In this document: positions 60,905 through 64,000 of the stretch, in pieces
How the letters are laid out: each line of letters begins with the position of its first letter
Numbering within the stretch: position 1 is the stretch's first letter
Assembly: GCA_031266435.1 (NCBI GenBank)
Contig: JAISAZ010000086.1
Location: forward strand, 1 to 64,000
Reading direction: 5' to 3'
DNA length: 64,000 nt
Source of the DNA: Accumulibacter sp.
Lineage (GTDB): Bacteria; Pseudomonadota; Gammaproteobacteria; Burkholderiales; Rhodocyclaceae
Position numbers and translations under genes: made by a program
The notes under the pieces: generated by a model
What the model was told of the DNA's origin: nothing
Databases searched by the model: none
Seen by the model: the letters and a program-made list of their open reading frames with translations, nothing else

Positions 60905-61185
60905 TCTCCGGCCTTCCATACCTCGTAGGGTATGGAGTAAGGTATGGAAGGTCGAATCCCGCTCTCTGACAGGCTTTTCCATACCTTCCATATCTTCCAT
61001 ACCATTTTTCCGTGCACGGGTACGCGCGCGCAGGGGCACGTGCGCCCGTGCGCTCGCGCACGCAGGTGTACGCGCACGCGCGGCGACGTATGGAAGGTAT
61101 GGAAGGTATGGAACCCCCCGGCGCCGCAAGGCTTCCGGGCTTCCATACCCTGCGGAGGATATGGAGTAGGTATGGAAGGGGCGCG
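60905..61185. repeat. Iteron-like repeats around an alternating purine-pyrimidine core, candidate origin
   Basis: About 280 bp without a gene. The left side has CCTTCCATACC, GGTATGGAG, GGTATGGAAGG and then TTCCATACC-type units in the reverse sense. The centre (61010-61080) is rich in alternating CG/CA/TG steps such as TACGCGCGCG and GTGTACGCGCACGCG. The right side has three direct TATGGAAGG units (61088-61112) and further copies at 61140-61180. It lies directly after the primase-helicase gene. Confidence 0.6.
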
Positions 61186-61188
61186 GGG

Positions 61189-63618
61189 TTAAAACGGCGC
61201 ACGGCGTTCCCCTTCGGCGGGCGCGGCGGGCTGTACGGCAGGATTCGTGCCAGCCGTTGGCTTGTCAGGCGGTCGATACCAAAACCGCGTCATTCCGTTA
61301 CGCTTTTCGATCTTCTTGCAGCCGAGTTTTTTCAGGGCGTTGCCGATCCGCACTTGCAGATCGCGGGTTAATTTCGAGGCGTCGAGCTTGAGTCCAATCG
61401 TGGCGGCTTCAGCCAGTGAAAAATCCATCCCCTGATCAAATACCCAATCGTGCAAGAGGTCGATCAGGCTCTCTTGCGTCTCCCGCTGCGCCTGCTCGGG
61501 AGAAAATAACGTCCGCTGCTCCTCCGGGTTCGGCCAGTACCGTTCGCCGCGCTCGAAGAGGACGAGCGCCTCGGCGAGGAGTTGGTCGCGGTTCGTGGCA
61601 AGTCCGTCCGGGTTCAATTCGTCCTCGCATCGGACCGGCCAAAAGCGCCGGCCGCCGGTAATGTCCTTGTTCCATTCCTCGTCGTTCGTCGTCCCGACGA
61701 AGATCACCTGTCGGGGCTGGCGAATCAGGCGTTTGCCGTAGGGGACGCGGAACTCGTCGAACTGGCGGGAAATGAAGGATTTTTGCCGGTAAGTGTCGGA
61801 ACGGTTGATCGACCCCATCTCGGAGAATTCGTAGACCCACTTTCCGGCGATCCCGATCATCGAATCCTTGTTGTGAAGATCGAGGTCGGTGTCGCCGAAC
61901 CAGTCGCCGCCGAGGACGCGCGCGATCATCGATTTTTTCTTCCCCTGCTCGCCCTCAAGGACGAGACAATAGTCAAATTTCATCCCCGGCCGCAAAACGC
62001 GGCCAACCATCGCAATCAGGAAAAACCGCCCGACGAGCCGGACGTAGGGGGTATCGTGAGCGCCGCAATGGTCGATCAGCCAATGGTCGATCCGGGGCGT
62101 CTCGTCCCAAGCCAAGCCGCGCAAATAATCGAGGACGGGGTTGAAAGCATACTCACGCGCGAGGGCTTCGGTCGCTTCGGCGACGGTTTTTTTGTCGGGC
62201 GCGAATCCCCAGTGATGCGTCATCCACATCCCGGCCTGCGTGTCGTCGTTGTCGTCCCATTCGCCGACTGCGCCGGCGTCCCAAGGCGGTTCGGCGCGCT
62301 TGACGGTGCGTTGCGCGAACACGTCGAACGCGACGACGCCTTTCCACGCGCGCGAATAAAGCATGATGTCGTATACGTTGGCGACGCAGCGCTCAAGCCG
62401 GCCTTGTTTCGTCCGGTGGAGGTCTTCGATCCATCGCTCGTCGTCGAATGGCGCGTCGGCGGCGTCGACGATCTGCGCGGACGATTCCGACGCCGGAGCC
62501 GGCGTGCTCCGGTACGTGATCAGGTGATCGCGTATCCATGCGGACAAGGCTTCGCCGGCGACGCCCTCGTCGATCAGGTCGGCGATGTCCCACCCGGGCG
62601 GCTTGTCGCCCGGGGCGGGGATCAGGACGTTCCCGACGCGGCAATGCGACGCGAGTATCTCGCGGATTCGCGCCATCGCCTTATAGCCGGGCTGATTCGC
62701 TTCCGGAAGGATTTCGGGGTCGACGCCGACGGCGGCGTCTTTGGCGGAGCGCCGCGCACGCTGCGCGTCACAGTCGGCGAAGGTGATGATGATCCGGCCG
62801 TGAAGCGGCGTCCAATCGACCTTATCGACGGCTTTCGCCCCTCCCGGCCACGAGACGACGACCTTGTCGGGCAACTCGGTTTGCGCGGCGTCAGCGCATT
62901 TCTCGCCTTCGACGATGAGCACCGTCGCGACGGGGGATTTTACGAGGCGGTCGAGGCCGTAAATCGGCCGCGGCTCCGGGAAGGCCATCCAGCGCCAGTC
63001 GTGTGCGTCGGTTTTTTCGTGTCTGGCAAAAACGAGCGGGAGGATTTCCTTGCCGCCGGAACTCGTTCGAAACCGGCAAACGTAACCGAGAACTTTCCCG
63101 TTGGCGTCGCGGTAGGTCCAGATTTTTTCGGGCTTGCCGCGCTTGACGTGCGCTTTCGGCGGCGGGTCGGCGTCGATCGGCGCCGGGACGAGCGGAATCC
63201 ATTCGCTCCGGCGCGGTTTTTGGGTCGCTTCGGTTGCTTTCGTTTCCGCCGCCGGAACGGAAGTCGGCCGAGGGCGCGATTTCGAGCGCGGCGGCGCGCG
63301 GTTCTGCGTACCCGGAACCGCGTCTGGCATTCCGAGTGCGTCGGCGAGCGCGACGGCCGCGGCCGCGTTGTCTCCTCCACAAAACAGATACGCGTACAGC
63401 GAGACGAGGTCGCCGCCTTTTTCGCCGGTCGCAAAATCCGCCCAGGCGCCGGTCGAACAGTTGACCGAAAAACTCCCCTCGTGCGCGTCGGCGCGCGTCG
63501 GGTTCAAAGCCTTGTATTCGTGGCCCTCCCGGTGGCCGTCGGGAAGCCAGTGCGATAAAAGCGCGTCCGCGTGACTTAAGGCGGTGGCGGCGAGGGCTTT
63601 GAAGTCGATCCGGGGCAT
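61189..63618 (-). CDS. VapE-type primase-helicase
   Basis: An 809-residue replication protein. Residues 1-110 resemble phage zinc-less CHC2/primase N-domains (YKALNPTRADAHEGSFSVNC). A toprim-like segment follows at about 225-290 (TVLIVEGEKCADAAQ, IITFADCD). The VapE helicase domain has Walker A LEGEQGKKKS, WVYEFSEMGSINRSD, FVGTTNDEEWNKDITGGRRF. It probably starts element replication at the adjacent iterons. The C-terminal 30 residues are Pro/Ala-rich. Confidence 0.9.
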   Translation of the reverse strand: MPRIDFKALAATALSHADALLSHWLPDGHREGHEYKALNPTRADAHEGSFSVNCSTGAWADFATGEKGGDLVSLYAYLFCGGDNAAAAVALADALGMPDAVPGTQNRAPPRSKSRPRPTSVPAAETKATEATQKPRRSEWIPLVPAPIDADPPPKAHVKRGKPEKIWTYRDANGKVLGYVCRFRTSSGGKEILPLVFARHEKTDAHDWRWMAFPEPRPIYGLDRLVKSPVATVLIVEGEKCADAAQTELPDKVVVSWPGGAKAVDKVDWTPLHGRIIITFADCDAQRARRSAKDAAVGVDPEILPEANQPGYKAMARIREILASHCRVGNVLIPAPGDKPPGWDIADLIDEGVAGEALSAWIRDHLITYRSTPAPASESSAQIVDAADAPFDDERWIEDLHRTKQGRLERCVANVYDIMLYSRAWKGVVAFDVFAQRTVKRAEPPWDAGAVGEWDDNDDTQAGMWMTHHWGFAPDKKTVAEATEALAREYAFNPVLDYLRGLAWDETPRIDHWLIDHCGAHDTPYVRLVGRFFLIAMVGRVLRPGMKFDYCLVLEGEQGKKKSMIARVLGGDWFGDTDLDLHNKDSMIGIAGKWVYEFSEMGSINRSDTYRQKSFISRQFDEFRVPYGKRLIRQPRQVIFVGTTNDEEWNKDITGGRRFWPVRCEDELNPDGLATNRDQLLAEALVLFERGERYWPNPEEQRTLFSPEQAQRETQESLIDLLHDWVFDQGMDFSLAEAATIGLKLDASKLTRDLQVRIGNALKKLGCKKIEKRNGMTRFWYRPPDKPTAGTNPAVQPAAPAEGERRAPF

Positions 63619-63668
63619 GCAGGTTTAGGAGGGCGATCCCAATAATTGACGGATATCGATCGCGAGAG

Positions 63669-63914
63669 TCATGAATCATCCTCGGCGGCGGAAAACTGAG
63701 AAGGACTATCGATAAGATAAATATCGTCAAAACCTAGGTCAAAGCCGCGATGTTTGGCGAAATCAATTATTTTTTTCGCCATGCTCGGAGGCACTAATCG
63801 ACGCTCTGCTTCGTAATGACTGATGTTTCCTTGCGAACAATTCAACTCTTCAGCGAAGAGTGCTTGCGTTAGCCCAAGCTGTTTTCTGATTTTTTTGATC
63901 GGGTTTGCATCCAT
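63669..63914 (-). CDS. Cro/CI-type Xre regulator
   Basis: An 81-residue DNA-binding protein with the helix-turn-helix IRKQLGLTQALFAEELNCSQGNISHYEAERR. It is short, without a cleavable C-terminal domain, so more like Cro or a P2-type C repressor. It begins at the presumed transcription start of its promoter. It leads toward the primase gene on the same strand, 50 bases ahead of it. Confidence 0.82.
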   Translation of the reverse strand: MDANPIKKIRKQLGLTQALFAEELNCSQGNISHYEAERRLVPPSMAKKIIDFAKHRGFDLGFDDIYLIDSPSQFSAAEDDS

Positions 63915-63949
63915 AACTTTATATTACGAACTGTAATTTTAATTGTCAA
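63914..63949 (-). promoter_or_regulatory. Near-consensus promoter of the Xre regulator
   Basis: On the minus strand TTGACA (63949-63944) and TAATAT (63926-63921) are 17 bases apart. Position +1 falls at or near 63914, the A of the ATG, so the transcript may be leaderless, as from lambda PRM. Confidence 0.75.
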
Positions 63950-63968
63950 GCTATAAATTACAATTCGT
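63926..63968. promoter_or_regulatory. Operator inverted repeat upstream of the Xre regulator
   Basis: ACGAACTGTAATTT (63926-63939) and AAATTACAATTCGT (63955-63968) are inverted copies with one mismatch, centred on the -35 region. A further TTACAACAAGTAA half-palindrome lies at about 63984-63996. Together they suggest an operator array continuing past the window edge. Confidence 0.65.
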
Positions 63969-64000
63969 CGCTTGTTTAATTTATTACAACAAGTAATATA

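Noticed and set aside
60881-61202. Short ORFs with FHTFHT or IPYLTPY repeats
   Set aside because: They are translations of the iteron repeats in several frames on both strands, not proteins.

Overview
The window looks like a GC-rich betaproteobacterial chromosome. The evidence is the gene order rpsB-tsf-pyrH-frr-uppS-cdsA-dxr-rseP-bamA-skp-lpxD-fabZ-lpxA-lpxB-rnhB, together with smpB/ratA/rnfH and guaB-guaA nearby. Species cannot be read from the sequence; Rhodocyclales- or Nitrosomonadales-like is my inference. No rRNA, tRNA or CRISPR array was recognised.

Layout. 0-1.5 kb is a complete IS1380-family element with 19-bp terminal inverted repeats and a 5-bp target duplication. 1.6-36.4 kb is mostly core genome: a UspA protein, a ClpX-like ATPase lacking the zinc domain, guaA/guaB, an O-acetyltransferase, rnfH/ratA/smpB, the long minus-strand translation/lipid A/outer-membrane operon (12.1-27.3 kb), tadA plus an L,D-transpeptidase, an HD-GYP response regulator, RNase E, RluC and a Gph-like phosphatase. 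Several intergenic gaps here hold one family of mosaic repeats, and three genes (smpB, the SpoU methyltransferase, rne) have C-terminal tails translated from that repeat. 36.5-37.8 kb is a toxin/antitoxin pair with an overlapping third gene.

38.1 kb to the right edge is a prophage-like element, mostly on the minus strand. From right to left it carries a Cro/CI-type regulator with a near-consensus promoter and operator, a VapE-type primase-helicase, an iteron-rich candidate origin, a gpZ-like protein, a GpA-type large terminase, a Mor-like activator, an inserted HigBA module, a complete Mu/P2-type contractile tail and baseplate module, the tail fibre, a fibre-assembly protein, and a lysis cassette (holin, M15 endolysin, nested Rz/Rz1). 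No portal, protease or major capsid gene is visible between the terminase and the tail genes, so the element may be a tailocin or a degraded or satellite prophage.

Main discovery candidate: a tail-fibre shufflon at 40.5-43.9 kb. The fibre gene (minus strand) has a constant 144-residue N-terminus, then a junction at a short palindromic sequence (CCCGATCATCGGG) where its last 101 codons begin. Six promoterless alternative C-terminal cassettes follow one another head-to-tail on the opposite strand, and a seventh lies behind the expressed one. All eight start with the same PD(H/Q)RGEF junction, are an exact multiple of three long, are free of internal stops and end in ACIKY-stop. A 292-residue lambda-Int-like tyrosine recombinase lacking the arm-binding domain ends one base before the first cassette. 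The layout matches the R64 pilV/rci shufflon, but here it would switch the host-recognition tip of a contractile tail. No reverse transcriptase or serine invertase is present to explain it otherwise.
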